From NCBI GenBank assembly GCA_026260175.1, contig JAKCWW010001848.1:1-64000 (forward strand): a DNA stretch of 64,000 bases. Reading direction: 5' to 3'. Under the pieces are notes generated by a model that did not search any database, was not told where the DNA came from, and worked only from the letters and a program-made list of their open reading frames with translations. The translations under genes were made by a program, and so were the position numbers. Source of the DNA: Reticulitermes lucifugus. Taxonomy: Eukaryota; Arthropoda; Insecta; Blattodea; Rhinotermitidae. This document shows positions 34,431 through 49,200 of this stretch, piece by piece (the first letter of the stretch is position 1; every line of letters begins with the position of its first letter).

Positions 34431-35494
34431 ATTGGCAGAAAATAGTGTTCTCCAACCAAACATTACATCCAGAATGTTCTCAATCATACCTGTAATTAAA
34501 AAAAGGCAAAAAGAAATGGGAAACTGTTGTGGGCAGAAGAGCCATGGCTTGAGTTTAACCCCTCGCCTCCATCAATTACCTCTATTTTGGGTGAAAATAT
34601 AAATTTTATTCCAAACCTTAGGTTTTGAAATGTGGCTGGCAGTAGGCTGCAATTCGTAGGAGGGTGGATGAGCACAACCATCCAGTTGATACCACGTTTG
34701 CAATAGTCCCTTGCTTTCAACACCTGTAAGTGCCATTTCAAAATCTTGATTCTCAGTTGTTTTAAGTAAATGGAGCATTACCAAGGGACTGTCTCAAAAC
34801 AACCACATATGCCACTTCCATTTTCCCTGCAATAAAAAGCAGACATATCAATGATATGCATGCACAATCCTTGTTGCGAGATTTAATGTTTTCACGGCAG
34901 TGTTGCCAAACATTCAAGTCTTCTAGGATATATGCTTTGTCAGTGCATAAATGGTTCAGGCGACTTCTTGTACTGCTTGACCCCGAAGATACAGGTACTG
35001 CATCCTTCTAAATGTCGGAAACTATTTACCCAGCAGCATTGAAGAACATCATACAAAACTTGAATCCCCATGAACATTCTTTCACCTTGTTCATCCGAAC
35101 TAACCTAATCTGACATTACCAGCTCATTTGTTGCATAAAAATATGTTTGCAAGTAGCCTACTGAAATACATTTCAAAAGAAAACAAAGCATTGGCAGATG
35201 TGCAACTTTTGAGAATTTGTCAGTAAACAATTGTTTGCAGTTATGTACTGTCCACACTGCCCACCAAAAAAAGAAATTTATGTGACAAATATCAACCAAA
35301 GTTGCCTGAATTTTTAAACTCATGCCAAAATGGGATGAACGCATCAATATGCTCGGAGATTATGTTGAAACACGATATTTCAGCGCAATAAATGAGCTAC
35401 ATGTAACATTTCAGTAACTCCATTTAATTTTTATGACCTAGGGAACCTTAGTTGTTGAATATATTTAATATTTTTAAGCCAAATAGCATAGTTT

Positions 35495-35605
35495 CTGTTC
35501 CTCTGAAATGTCAGTGAATTTCTGTCAGATTACACACATCACAGTCCAAAAGATGGCGATCTTCTAGTCATCACTGCAAGAACCTCAAATTTCATGTTGT
35601 CTACA
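35495..35605 (+). repeat. Rpt-A copy
   Basis: Reads gttcctctGAAATGTCAGTG, gtcagattacacacatcaca, ccaaaagatggcgatcttc, gcaagaacctcaaatttcat. The CTGAAGA side is missing. Confidence 0.55.
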
Positions 35606-35911
35606 TTGTAACACTTCTTGAGTTGCAAACCTATTTTCCAAAAACATATGTCACACAACACTTCAGAAACATATATCAAGAGCAAATGTTGCTGCCATAT
35701 GTGAAGCATGACACTCACCAATTCTACAGGTGACTGTTTTATCTTGGACAGCCCATTGTGTTGCATAAATTACAAAGTAGTTATTAATTACCACCAATAC
35801 AACTAATTTTATTATATTATATAGATATGCTGCTACATTTTTTTCCCCGTGGTCATTCTCAGGGCATTTAAATACATGAAATCCAAAATTACAATTACAA
35901 ATATAAATTTA

Positions 35912-35943
35912 TGGGGTCAGATTGAGATCTCAATCTGATCCCA
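35912..35943. repeat. 32-bp near-perfect palindrome
   Basis: Arms TGGGGTCAGATTGAGA and TCTCAATCTGATCCCA are complementary at 15 of 16 positions with no loop; centre AGATCT. Confidence 0.85.
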
Positions 35944-36224
35944 CAGCTGATGGTGGCCTTTGATTATAGTTCATCCAAAAAAATGTCATTCGTCAAGAAC
36001 AGAGACAGTGCAGTATAAAATGTAAAAGTTATATGTGAAACTTTTCTTCTTGCGAGTTACAATTTCCCCTTGTGATAAATATATTTCATGAATAGTGCTT
36101 GTGTTGGTATCATCCGTCATGGGGATTTAAAATTACAAATACAGGGTGTCCTCTACACGGTTACAATTGTCTTGCCAAGTTTTGAGAAAACTGACCAAAA
36201 AAAAGTATTATTAGCATGTATACA

Positions 36225-36320
36225 CACGTGCGCGCGCGGCACACACACACACAATATATACTGGTAGACACATCACATGGCATACAGTATATACTGGTAG
36301 ACACATCACAGGGCATACAA
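36225..36320. repeat. (CG/CA)n tract and 2-copy tandem repeat
   Basis: acgtgcgcgcgcggc and (AC)n, followed by two copies of a unit of about 33 bp beginning tatatactggtagacacatc. Confidence 0.85.
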
Positions 36321-37153
36321 TAAAGGAAATTAAAACGTCATAGATATGACAATATACAGAGGGATACAGAACACAAGCAGAAGCAAAATAACTACAGGAT
36401 TGACAACCTTGAAACTGGAACTGAGCAAATATCAAAGGGTTACATTTTGAAAGAAAAACTAAATATTTCAAATACTTATTCCATTTATTGTTTACCGGTT
36501 TAATACACATCACACAAATCCAAGGTAATCTTTCACTTATAATGGATTAGTTTTCAGGGACATTCCTTTACGTGTTATACGTTTTCAGGATTTTCACTAT
36601 CAAATATGTTAGCTCATTTCCCTACATGTTGAGACTCGAATGCAAGACTGGTGGGAATCATACCACAGCAAACTGATTTGAGATGCATTACTGTTTATAT
36701 TATACTGAGACCATAAAAGAAATCCCATGGATGGTGGGACTAATGACACTGAAGGCTTTTCCAATTTTGGCCTACTTATATTCCCCTCCAACCCTCACTG
36801 GTATGTGTCAACCAGCCCAAAGCGCTTGTTGCAAGCAAATTTTATCATTAGCAACATATTAATGAATAGAATGGCTGCACAGCTAGGATACAGAGAAATA
36901 TGCTGGAGGAGGAAACACAACAGTTCAAGCGAGCTGTGAAGAGATCAATCCATGGGGCTTCTTTCTGTGACCTCATCACTGGATGTCTTTGTGCACAGGG
37001 GTTTGGTCAATGCAACCTGCTTATACAATCTGTTATAAATAAAACTTCTCTTACATAAACACGTCTTGGATTTGTATTATCACGACATTATGTATGGTAT
37101 CTTTAATGCTCTAAATACGCAGCTGTAGCCACATCTTTAATTACATCATCCAC
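36321..37153. other. Downstream of ERCC3, probable 3' UTR and intergenic
   Basis: No coding segment recognised. ERCC3 transcripts presumably end here; ATTAAA-type signals on the minus strand occur near 37105 and 37137, but none can be preferred. Confidence 0.35.
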
Positions 37154-37276
37154 TCATGCCCTAAACTTTTTGAACAGAGGATGCTTGATATTGGAACATA
37201 ATGTTTTCTTGTACTCCAAATAAACAGCATCATCAGCTCCTGAAAGAGAACTGATGTTGCCAACCCGGCGCTGAAC
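37154..37276 (-). CDS. ERCC3: ERCC3 terminal exon 17
   Basis: Acceptor ATTCTAG; 40 residues [20 protein letters not shown] to [10 protein letters not shown], then TGA at 37156-37154. Too short to stand out as a frame; found by phase and homology. Confidence 0.94.
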   Translation of the reverse strand, partial: VQRRVGNISSLSGADDAVYLEYKKTLCSNIKHPLFKKFRA

Positions 37277-40200
37277 CTAGAATCACAAAGAAACCATTCA
37301 GAAAAAACTTATTAGAACATAAATTCTTATAGGATGATTTTACCAGCCTCCTACATAACTCTGACATTGAGTGGCAAACCAGGAACTGCACCCAATCTAC
37401 TATAATCGTAATGATAAGAAAACTTGGTCATCCCTTATACTAAGAAACCATCCCAGCACTATTTTTTTATTATTAGAAATAAAACAGTGTAGGAAAGGCA
37501 AGTCACATTAAGGATACACTTGCCACAAACAGTACATCTGAACATTAAATAATATGTTGTATACCTATTATATAATACAAAGGACAGATTTTATGTTGTG
37601 TGTGTTACAATGTGGCAACTAAACTGATGCAAAGCAATTAAACTGGCATGGATGCGCAGTTTCTCTGTGGAGAAATGACTTGCAAGTATAAAGTTTTGAT
37701 TGCTAGTATACTTAGGCAACATTTACTGAACCCACATTATAAACTGTAATTGTGTTCAGGTACACTTACGGTGGGTCCTATACGAGGTCCTTCTCCTGGA
37801 ATTCTCTCCTCATCCGCATCCATGTCACTAGCTGCAAGTACTTGCTGCAACAACTGACTCTGTTCCTCCCTTGTCCTGTATAACAAATCAGGTTCCTGAA
37901 GCGAAAAAAACAGAAACAATTCACCTCTAATGCAACCATGACTTCAGTCTTTACATTAGCAATATATTTAGACAAATGTTATCACACCCACTACCAAGTG
38001 TAGTACTATAGCTTATGCAGCAACTATACTGTTTTTTAAAAGGTAATGATAAGATACAACAGAGAAAATGCTGTGAATAAACTATTCCACATGGCAGTGA
38101 TATGCATTAAACTTTAAACAAATGTGACTATTAGTTTCGACACTGACCATCATCCTGGGGGTTTTCAAACACAACATTTTGGAAACTCAATCTGCATCCA
38201 TCAACAAATATTAAGGTTTGAACTCTGCTGGGCCCCCTACATGAAGCCAGTCTCAACACTGGGTAAAGCCAAGGCTGCACAATGAGAAACCAGCATCTAA
38301 CTACCTGAGCTATAGAATGGCCACTTGCTGCATGTGAATGTGAGTTAAGTACAATACAAAATGGTTCTTGTTATAACTGCACTTACATTATACATCAGGG
38401 TACTTTCTATAACCATTCCTGGACCACCCCAGTGGTTTACTTGTACCAATTAACATACTAGCCTAATAATATCATGGGTCCAATCTCAACCACTGCCACC
38501 AGTGTGAGAATATTAAAGGAAGAAAAAAACTGGCAGTATAATAAGGACAAACCACGTAAACACAGGTGTACAGACACTGCCAGAAATATTGCGTACCTCA
38601 GGTAAAGAGCAATGTCCACCATTATATTCATATAACATACCACCCACTGTCACAGACTGCCATCATCAGGGAGCTACACCAGTCATTAAAACCTAATGAA
38701 TTATGACACAGTATGTGGTGTTAAAATACTAGTATCATAGTAAGTTACAACCTTGCTAATGTATATACATATATATATAATACAGAGAGATATGGTATAC
38801 ATAATATTAATACAAAATATGCTTCACATTGCTCTGTTAGCAGTTTTCTGAATTCTAATCTACTAGCATGTTTGTAATAGCAAGTATGTTGCAGCATGCT
38901 GTATCAAAGAACAGTTCATATAATGCTGTTATGTAGCACTATGGCATACGTGTACTGCAAATTACGACTATTTCATGAACTGTTGCATTCTGTTTAATGG
39001 CATACGAACATGTATGTTGTATGATCCAATGACTTACTAGTAAGTTAGCCCTATTATTGTACATAAATACAAAGCACAACAGAGGGACTGAATCCATATT
39101 GGATCGTACAACATAGACGTTCATATGCCATTTAACACACTGCAACAATTCAAATAGTCAGAATTTACAATACGCGTATGTCATGGTGCTACATAACAGC
39201 ATCATCTGAACTAATCTTTTGATATAGCATGCTGCAACATATTTGCCATTACAAATATGCTAATAGATTAGAATTCAGAACACTGCTAATGGGGCAACAT
39301 GAAACATTTTGTATTAATATTATGTATACCATATCTCTCTGTATTTTATATCTATATAGTTTAATGAGACTTATTATGATACTAGTATTTAAACACCACA
39401 AACTGAATCAAAATTCATTAGGTTTTAACGACCGGTGTGGCTCCCTGATAATGGCAGCTGACTGTCAAAACATGTAGGAGTGGGTTAATATTACACATAT
39501 CTGTATCTGAATGTGCAAGTTGGTGGTTTTATAAAATAAATAACATCAGAATGCATGGTATGAACAATGTTTAAACACTGTACCTCATCCATGCCTGCCA
39601 GCTTGGTGATCACCTTATAGCTGTACCCCTGATTGACAAGAAACCTCTGTCTCTTGCGTGAGTAACCCATCTCCAGCGTGTCCTGAGACACGAGAGTGTA
39701 GAAGAATGCATTGTATTCCTCAGCGATTGCTCCTATGCATTGCAACAGACATGTTTCAGTACAGTCACAGTCATCTGGGATTTAACATTTTGCAGGATGG
39801 TAGATAGGTATCAGTGTTGTGAAGAACATATTACCTGCATCTACACTTCTAACCTGAAGGTGAAGGCAGTCTAGTCCTCCAAAATAGTAACCACCTACCA
39901 CACAAGGCGAGTTCTTAACCCAGAAAGCCAAAATATCAATTTTTACTGCTGCCAAAATCTGAAATCTTGTAGTTAAATCAATGAACAATTATTTGCTTCT
40001 TGGACTTTGTCCATCATCTGGTGTTTTAGAATTAACAAAAGTAAAAAATTAAAAACAAAAAAAGATAATTAGTACATAAAACACTACATTTCAGTCCCCA
40101 TTTTCAGGTGAAAATAATAAGACCTACTCAGTTGGGCCCAAGAGACCAAGGCATTACTAAGAAACTAATGGTCAAAGGTATACTGGCACTGTTGAACACT

Positions 40201-43200
40201 TCCCAGTTTCGGTAGAACTCATATATTATTAACAATGATCATAATGCCTAGCAATGGATCTTATTTTGAACTGGTTAAATAACAGTTCTTCATATCCGTA
40301 CAACCTATCTGACTAAAATCCACTTTTAATATATCCTCCCCTCTATATCCACGTTTCCCCTCACAGTATTTTGATTAAGATGTTGCAAAACATAAATTCA
40401 TTGACACCTTTCTTTGCACGCAGAATTCGACCCAGTCGCTGAGCTTCTTGTCTTCGTGAGCCACCATGTGAGGAGATCTGAATGAGAACATTGGCTTCTG
40501 GCAAGTCAAATGACGTGTCAGCAACTTTACTGACAAAGATGGTATTCACTTTTGGATTGAACTTGAAGTTCTGTAGAATCTGAATCCTTTCATTCTAGAA
40601 TTAACAAAAACATACAAACATAACACATAATGCAGAAGTACAGAAACTTGCTATCATTCAAGCTTCTAACTGCCACTTCATAGGTTACACCTTTTAATTC
40701 ACTGTCACATATGTTAAGTTTTACAACAAAACTGTGCAACATGATATGATAGAAAGACCAAAGAATATAGTCCCCTGGATCACCCCCCCTCCCCACATCT
40801 CCCTTGAACCTGTTATGGTAGCGGGGAGGGTAGGATTCAAGGGAAACCTACCCACACCTTTATGACCGAAACGTCTTACTATTCAATCAAACACTAAAAC
40901 CTGTAAATTATATATATATATATATGTTATAAAACTTTAATTAAACACAAACACAATAATGAAAAGCAAACAAAATTGAAATTCTACCCAATCAGTTACT
41001 GGATTCCGCGTCCCGGCTGAGAGAAAGACAACTCTTTACTCACAGTGTATTACTATGACAACCATCTTCGTCACTGGGTGATAGGTGCAGGCCGCTTGGC
41101 GAGAGTCCCTCCCTTGGTTGAAGTAACTTCTGTAAATCTGTTTCTCTACGAGTACAGGGTGTCCATGCTCTGAGCCGAAGTACTTAAAAGCTTCTATTTC
41201 CGGTCAGTCCTTAATCCGGACAATCCCCCCTAAATGTAACAAGATTACCTATTGGCAGATCACGCCCCATCTTCAAAAACAAATCTATCTAGAAGAGTAA
41301 CTGATTGGTTCACCTTTAATATCATAATTTCCAGGAGACAGTTCCTGTTTACTACATTGGGGATTTTGATAACATCAAAGACAAAGGTTTGCAAACTTGC
41401 AGGCAGGAAGCCTGTGGTGTTAAGAAACAAACAGGCGAAATGCATTGTGGCATTTACGGTGCATAATGTAACACAATAACAAAGATGAAACAGTGGTTAC
41501 ATAGAAAAAGCATTAAGTGCCATCAATAATCAATCAGTTATGCAAAACAACTGAAAGGAAATGAGATTAATATATCACCCTTAAATGTGCAAGGTAATCC
41601 ATGCAGTGGTCATAACAAACCGTTATGCTTCCTCGTCTGGTGTACTTTGCAATAATCTTCACTAATCATCTCATCAGTCTGTTCAACCAAACGTTTGTAG
41701 TGATAACGACATAAAAACACTAACTAGCTAGAAGAACTTTAGGCTGGCTGGCAAGAGGGGGCTTTAAGGGATAACAATAGTGCAAAGAGAATGGGAAGCC
41801 TTGAGCACAATCATCCCCACAATCCATGGCACTTCATTCTGTGGCCTCAATATACAGACAAAAATGCTGTCAATGTTAAGTACCTGCGATGTTGGACCAT
41901 AGATGTATGGCTTGTTCATCTTAATTGCGTAATGTTTCAGAGCAAACACATTGTCAGAGAAAACAATGGTTTTGTCACCTCGTCTCTCATGGTATCGTAT
42001 CAAATACTGTGTGCTGCGGAACTTGCTGGGGTTCATCACGTACAAGAGCTGGAAGACACAAGTAAATGTTTAGTAAACCAAGCCATAAGATCAAGAGAAG
42101 GTAGACCAACAAAAACGTGTGATAACTGGCACCTCATTTCTAAAATTTATCCCCATATTCTTGATGAGAATAGAAGTGAACTGCTTCACTACAGAATACA
42201 TCATTTTCCACATTGAAATAGGTTGGAGAGTTTTCATGGATTTATACAGGGTACTAAGTTTATCTGGCCCCTATTGTTTGTCACTTCACAAACAGTTTTG
42301 CATGGTGCTGGGGTCTTTAATGAACTGCAAAATGTGCAAATATATAATACTGTCATATTTACACAAATCAGTAAACCTGTGTACAGTATTACTGTCTGGA
42401 AAATATTCCAATCCAGTTCTAAACTCATGATTATAGACAGTAATAAAAATGTTATTATTTCAGCCTGCTTACTCCTGCAGGTACCTAGATAATGGCTACA
42501 AAATTATGATATGAATCACTGTACTGGCTGAGCAATCCTGACTCAGTACGAGTCATACGAAAATATACTGCAAGGATGCAACTGTATTTAACAGACATAG
42601 GCTGCAATACAATGACACATATTGGTAGTAGCGATATGAAATCTGTATGTTCGGTTGCACGAACTGTTCAAGTATGTATACCAATTTCTTGCTTGTCTTG
42701 CACATGAGATATTCTCTGTAGAATTCTGGTGTCATTGGACACCATACTTCTGCACACTGAACCCTTGCAATAAAGCCACGCTTCTGCAGCTCCAACCAGT
42801 TGGCTTCATATAACTTTGGTCCAATAAGGAAGTTGAGGTCAGCAATCTTATCATCCTCTCGAAGGAGAGTGGCGGTGAGACCCAATTTACAGTGCGACTG
42901 TACAATCGTCAATACGCGCCGGAACATTTTGGCAGGAATTGTATGCACCTCTGCAACAACATTGATGTAGCGTGATTAACGACTCAACCAACACAAACTA
43001 ATGCATGATTTATTACACAACACTTAGCAACTGTGAAGGTTATACGGTGTTGAAAGATACACTGATTGTGAATGATGAGATTTGTTAATGGGTTTAAAGT
43101 TGATTCAGTTCCATGGCTACTTGAAAATGTCAACATAATAACCTTTTTGTTGCTACCCTTTACTATAACTGCACTGTGGCAAGAATGTACATATTCCTAT

Positions 43201-46200
43201 GCACTATTATAGCAGCACTCAGACAATTTCTGAGTCAGATAAGTGCTAGAGGATGAAGCACCATGCAAGGTCCCTCTAAAGATGCTTTTGAAATCATAAA
43301 TGTACTATGCTAGCCATCCTACAAATAAAGGGAACTCAAAATGAATTAAACTTGAGAACTACTTTTAAAACAACTTATCCCAGTTAGCATTTATTCCACC
43401 ACAGATTTAACATCACCATACCAGAAATTACATAGTGACAGTTCTTCTACCATCAATGTAATGATAGTACCACTAACATAGATGGGTTTAAGGGGCAAAT
43501 TCTACAACTGGTTGCCACATACTAAATAAATTTGAAAATAGGTTGCACACAGATAAACTTGAGGCTCATATTAGCAAGGTACAGAATATTCTGAGAGCAG
43601 GGTAGTTCAGTAAATGTGACCATGCTATGGGCTGGAAAACCAGAGATTTGGGGTTCAATTTGTTGCAAGGGTGGGTTTCCTCTCTTTGTCACCTTGTCCA
43701 CACTGGCAGTGCAGCCCATCCAATGGGTACTGGAAAGAGGAGGGGGGGGGGGTGGAGGATTAAGTGACAGGGTGTAATGCTTAATCCTCACCTCCATCTA
43801 GTGCTAAAGTTTCAGAAAGACTAGAGCTGTGTGTCCACAAAAATAGCAAGGTATACAGTGGGCTGTAATGCCAATCCTTTACCTATTACAAAATATTCCA
43901 CAAGCAAAACACTCACCATCAAGCACCATGATACCCCATTCCTGGTCCTTCAACCAATTCATTGTCTGCTCCGCTTCCCACGATCGCTTCTGTGTATGAG
44001 TGATCATCGAATATGTTGTGATCAGAATTCCACATCCCATCGGTTTGTCTTTGGCATCAGAAGTAAACCTACAAATCATGCTGTCATCCGCTGAAAATAA
44101 ACTGTAAGTTTTGAATATCCAACAATATAATTTACATCCCTTCTTTCCTTTACTCATACACATATTCACCCAATTCTGGCAAATGGCAATTGAATTAAAA
44201 TTGTTTGATCTATGTAGCAAACTGATGCTGGCAATACCTGTGGACCACATCTTGAACTGCTGTTTCCACTGCTCGACAGATACACCAGAGTTACAAAGGA
44301 CTAAAGCCCGCTTGCGTACTGTACAGCAGGCAGTAACACCAACCAAACTCTTCCCAGCACCTGCACATAACATCAAAACACATCACTGTCAGGAGCACGT
44401 TCAATCAGAACACTGGACGGAACAATATCAATACTAATATTAAACATCAACGTTCTTCTGGCAAATCTAGCTACAGAATCCTGGACCTGCAGTCACACCA
44501 CTTTGACACATACCACAAGGAAGAACAATAACTCCAGATCTTGCTCGACCATTTCCAAACATTTTCCGCAAGCTCTTTTCTTGGTATGGACGCAATATGG
44601 CAGATGGTTTCAGATCAATGCTAAAGTAAAACAGAAATGTTTGCGTAAGTAAAAACTCTTAAAACAACAGCAATGTATCCAATTTTATATTACCACCATT
44701 TTGCTGTTTATAAAGTGAAATAGTTTGACTCACTTTATATCAGGGTTCACTGTGTCATTCCTGAAGTCATACTCTGCCAGTAGAGGGTGCTCCAGCTCAA
44801 TACACCGCTTCTGGAGTATCTCAATCTTTTCCTGTACACACACAAAATAAAATTTGTGATATACTTTTCACCTGGCTTCTAATCATAATGGGTATCTGAG
44901 ATACAATTATACCTTCTGTGTGTTACCAGTCAAGTTCTTGGTGCAGTCTGATGGGTGAATACCAATGTGTCAGAGGAACACATTGCTGCTTTTTTCAGGG
45001 TATAAGTATCAGACTACTTGGTGTCATAACCCAAAAACCCACAACATCAAGTAGTTTCTTTGACAGATATATTTAACCAACTGATCTTCAGAGAGTTTCC
45101 TTGGTGCTACAAATCATATTAATGAGCATTTGTTAAATTAAACCACATGCTTTGAAAGGTTAAACTGACAGTGTAGGACAATGTACAGTAAGGTTCATAA
45201 GCAGCAGGCAGAAACAATGGTACAGCAACTGACCTGATTCACTTCAAATGAGACAGTCTTGAGAACTGCTTCTTCTTCATCATCCTCATCCTCTTTGTCC
45301 ATCTTGTCATAGAAGTTAGTGATATCTTCTGGCACAGTGGTGTCTGCTGGTTTACTGCCAGTTTGGTCACCTGATGTGCCATTTCCCTGGTCTTTTGGTA
45401 CACCAGAGCTAGTGCTTCCTTGCTTGGAACTAAACTGAAAAAATGTGCAAAACATAATTCATACCTTACTTTAATTTTCTACTTGACATCAAACATGAAA
45501 GATTTCTTCAAATCAGCACACCAAGAAATCACTGCTGGCCTGTTTTGAGTTTTGAGTATGAAGCAATGAAATGAATGATAAGGGACACTCACTGTTACAT
45601 GAAACACTTCCAACACGAGGCAGTGGGCAAAATTTCAAATAAGGCAGCAATTTCAGAAATGAATTACCTGAGATTCTGAAGAAAATGCAGCAGTTAAACA
45701 CATACACCAGTTATATATACACATATTTATGGTAATTCTGGATGTCTGAAAATTTAGTATGGGGTCTAATACTGTAAAAGAAACTGGGGTAACCATAACT
45801 GCTACAGAAATGATAGCAGGAGGAAAATCCAGACATGTTGCTACTGTAAAAATTTTTGAAAATGCAAGTGAGGTAATGTATACTAAATATGAGATTGCTT
45901 ATGTGAATAAGTTTCACGCTAGAAATACGCAAATCAATGAGCTGGTAAAATATGTTCAGTAATTTAAATAAAAGCCATTGTGACCTCCCTGGACAGCAAA
46001 GTAGCAATTTCTTGGACTGACAAAAATCGCAAAATATTTAAATCATAATACACATTCCCTGGTTGAAACTGACACCGAGTGTCTTCTAACTATAATAAAG
46101 GAGAATTACAATTCAGCTAAACATGTTCTGTTCAAATCATACTAAGCACTCTCCTACAGTAACTCACCTGAGGAACACTTTTTTTATCCTGAACCTGAGT

Positions 46201-49200
46201 AATGAAGCCATCTTCATTTTCTGCAGAGCCAGCTGCAGCATCAACATTCCTTCGTAATCGACACTCCTGTACCACAGGGTCCTTCAGCATCTTCTGGAGT
46301 ACTTCAGGGTGGGGCGACTCAACAAAGTACTGGTTATGCTTTAACACCAGTTTCACCTGTGCGATTGAACGAAAGTTTACACTCATGCTTATATAGTATA
46401 GGAGATAACTAAAACAGGATAAATAAGAAATGCAAGCAGAATACTGGTGGGGAAAACCCTGTGGGAAGTGGCAACTTATGGACCTGGAAGGATATTAGTA
46501 TATAGAATCTCAGTGAAATTGATTCTAGGGACATGAACTTGACAGATTTAACATACAGCCATGTCCAATAATGGACTCTGCAAATATCTCAAGTGACTTA
46601 CTGATTTGGTCCATTAATCAGGTCGCTTAACTTCACTGTGCAAAGTTCATTACATAGTAACGCAATTATACAGTTGATTTCAAATTTCTTGTTAGTTACT
46701 GAGTTAGTTAGTTATTACTATTCTTTTTCTACTTTTTTAATTAGTAACAGAAGCAGGGTGAGACTGGGTCCCTTCATACTGTGTCCTATTTCAATTCGCT
46801 GATGATAGATGAGTAAGGCTGCATTCGTGGAATGATAATAGGCATGGTGTAACAACTTAAAACAGAAAACATAACTCAGTTACACTTTGTTCGCCTAAAA
46901 TGCCACATGCACTACCTTAACCTTTAGCGTATGACCTTTTAAATGCCAGTTTCCTGGTAAAGCCACAGCACTAATCAATTTAAATGCCCACTGTGGGGCA
47001 GGGTTTTGCCTTTCAGACTAAAAGGTTGTGCGTTTAATGGGATAACATCGTCCCATTCATCCATTACAGGTTAAGAATGAACCCAGGCCACTAGAGTGAG
47101 AAGTTAGGAACTAAGAGCTTCTGATCTACTGAATATGTATTGGAATATATTTAACAAGGACTTAATAAGTGGAACTCATAGTCTACTATCATATTAGACA
47201 GATTTCTGGTCCTACAGAACTATTAGTATTATTACTGCTATCTTATTTATTTTATTTTTGGGAAGAATTTATAACTTGAGTACAGATTCTGTCCACATTA
47301 AATTTGTCTAATATGACCTCAAAGTTCCACATGGCCTCCATGTTTGAAATCGTTTACTTCAAAATCATATTGCATACATGATGCATACATAGTATAAAGT
47401 TCACAATCAATCTCCACACCAAATTTCACATGCATTAGCCACTTCCATCAAAACAACAGCTAAATTAAATGTCTGCATAACTGCCACATTGTTACTTTAC
47501 ATTCTACCAAAAAAATTACCTCAATAAAAGTTGCATATTTTTCAAAGCTCTATTATCATATGTCACTTGAGGATCATAAATTAAGTAGCACTAGTAGTGC
47601 TTCCACCTCACACGTTAGCATGTCAGCCATCTTGTTATTACTGATTGTAGGAAATTATAAAGTACAGCAATTAGCTGTCCTCTTATGGCAAAAAATTCAT
47701 ACCAAGTTACATTAAATTCCTCAAATGATTATAAACTTCAAATAAGGGGACATAAGACAAGCATGCATACATGCACACACACAGATAGCATGATGGTTTT
47801 ATAATACCACTTTTTTCCTTAGGGAAGAAAAGTAAATTAAAACTAAGCTGGTACAAAGTGGAAGTTCAAATGGCCTATATGAACAAACATCAATATTCTA
47901 GTTAAAACACTTATAACACTTACCTTCCCATATGACAGGGTACACAGTTTAATAAATTCTATGATGCCATCTGGAATACTTGTTTTGCTCAGTCTCTTGA
48001 GATATTCAATGATGTCATGAGTCTGAAGGCCAACACTGACTGCAGCGTATAGGGAATAAGCAGTCAGCTTGTACTGAGACGAAGAGTTTAAACATGGTAT
48101 TAATTTTACTTTTTTTTTTTTAAGAGCAGACAAACTACCTGAGTGAGTCACAGCTTCACTGACACCTCCTGAACTAGATTAACACACCACAGACAAGATC
48201 ACTGCAGTAGGGTAAACCTACCCAATTTTGTAAAATGCTTTATTTTGTGACCATGATGAGAGGGTCCCTGTCACCATGACATGACATGTCTTCAGGTTGC
48301 TGATGGAGGAGACAACCTCCAGATATGGAGGGTAGCTGCAAATGTATTGAACAAGCAGACCCTGACAGCTGACAAGGAGTGGTCCTCCAGCTTAGGGGTT
48401 GGTGAGGTTCTAGCAACTCGACCCTAAAAATTTAGCATGTTATGAAACAAAGCATAATGCCTTGGTCCTGGTCAGAACCTTTGGAACTTCATTTTGTGGT
48501 GTGCATATTTACTTTTCTTCAAAATTAGATAAATGCCGCAGAGTAAGTATAACAGTACTCCATAGATGGTTCCATAATAGAGGTACCTATGGAAAACTTC
48601 ATCCTGAGATTGAATTCTCCATTAGTATAACTGACAAAATAAGACATGACAAAATTAGCCTAAAATCCTTTTGCAACAATTTTCAAGACAAATTAAACCA
48701 TAAATCAACTGAATACATAAAAAATACTTTCTGAACTGTTTTCTGGGAAATGACACTGTATAATCTGGTAGAAATTTACCAAAGTTTCAAAAGAACATCA
48801 ACCCCGAAGATGCAGCCAACGTCTTCCTCTGAAATATCAGTACAGACGGACCCCGACTTACGTAGCTCCGGACTTACGTAAAAAACTTCTTGTGCCACTA
48901 CCACCACTACTACCACTCCAACCACCACCACACCCACTCCTGCCTCAGCCTCAATTGAATATGACAGTGACTCCAGTATAGATTATTAATTATTATTATG
49001 TTTTTTATTAATTGTTATTAAAATTATTAATTATTATTATACCAATTATTATTATTGTGTATAAGGTATATAATAAAACATGGCTCCGAGTTACGTAAAA
49101 ATCGACTTGCGCATAGGGTTGCAGAACGATCCACTTATGTAAGTCGGGGACTTTCTGTATATTTCAACAAGTCTACATGGCGTCACATTCCAGGAGATAG

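Noticed and set aside
42553-42681. Continuation of the ERCC3 exon 12 frame ([12 protein letters not shown])
   Set aside because: Homology to XPB stops at KTSKKL, and exon 13 continues it as LLYVMNP across a phase-0 junction.
45759-45962. 67-codon plus-strand frame in an ERCC3 intron
   Set aside because: Antisense to the host gene, no known domain, next to AT-rich repeat-like sequence.
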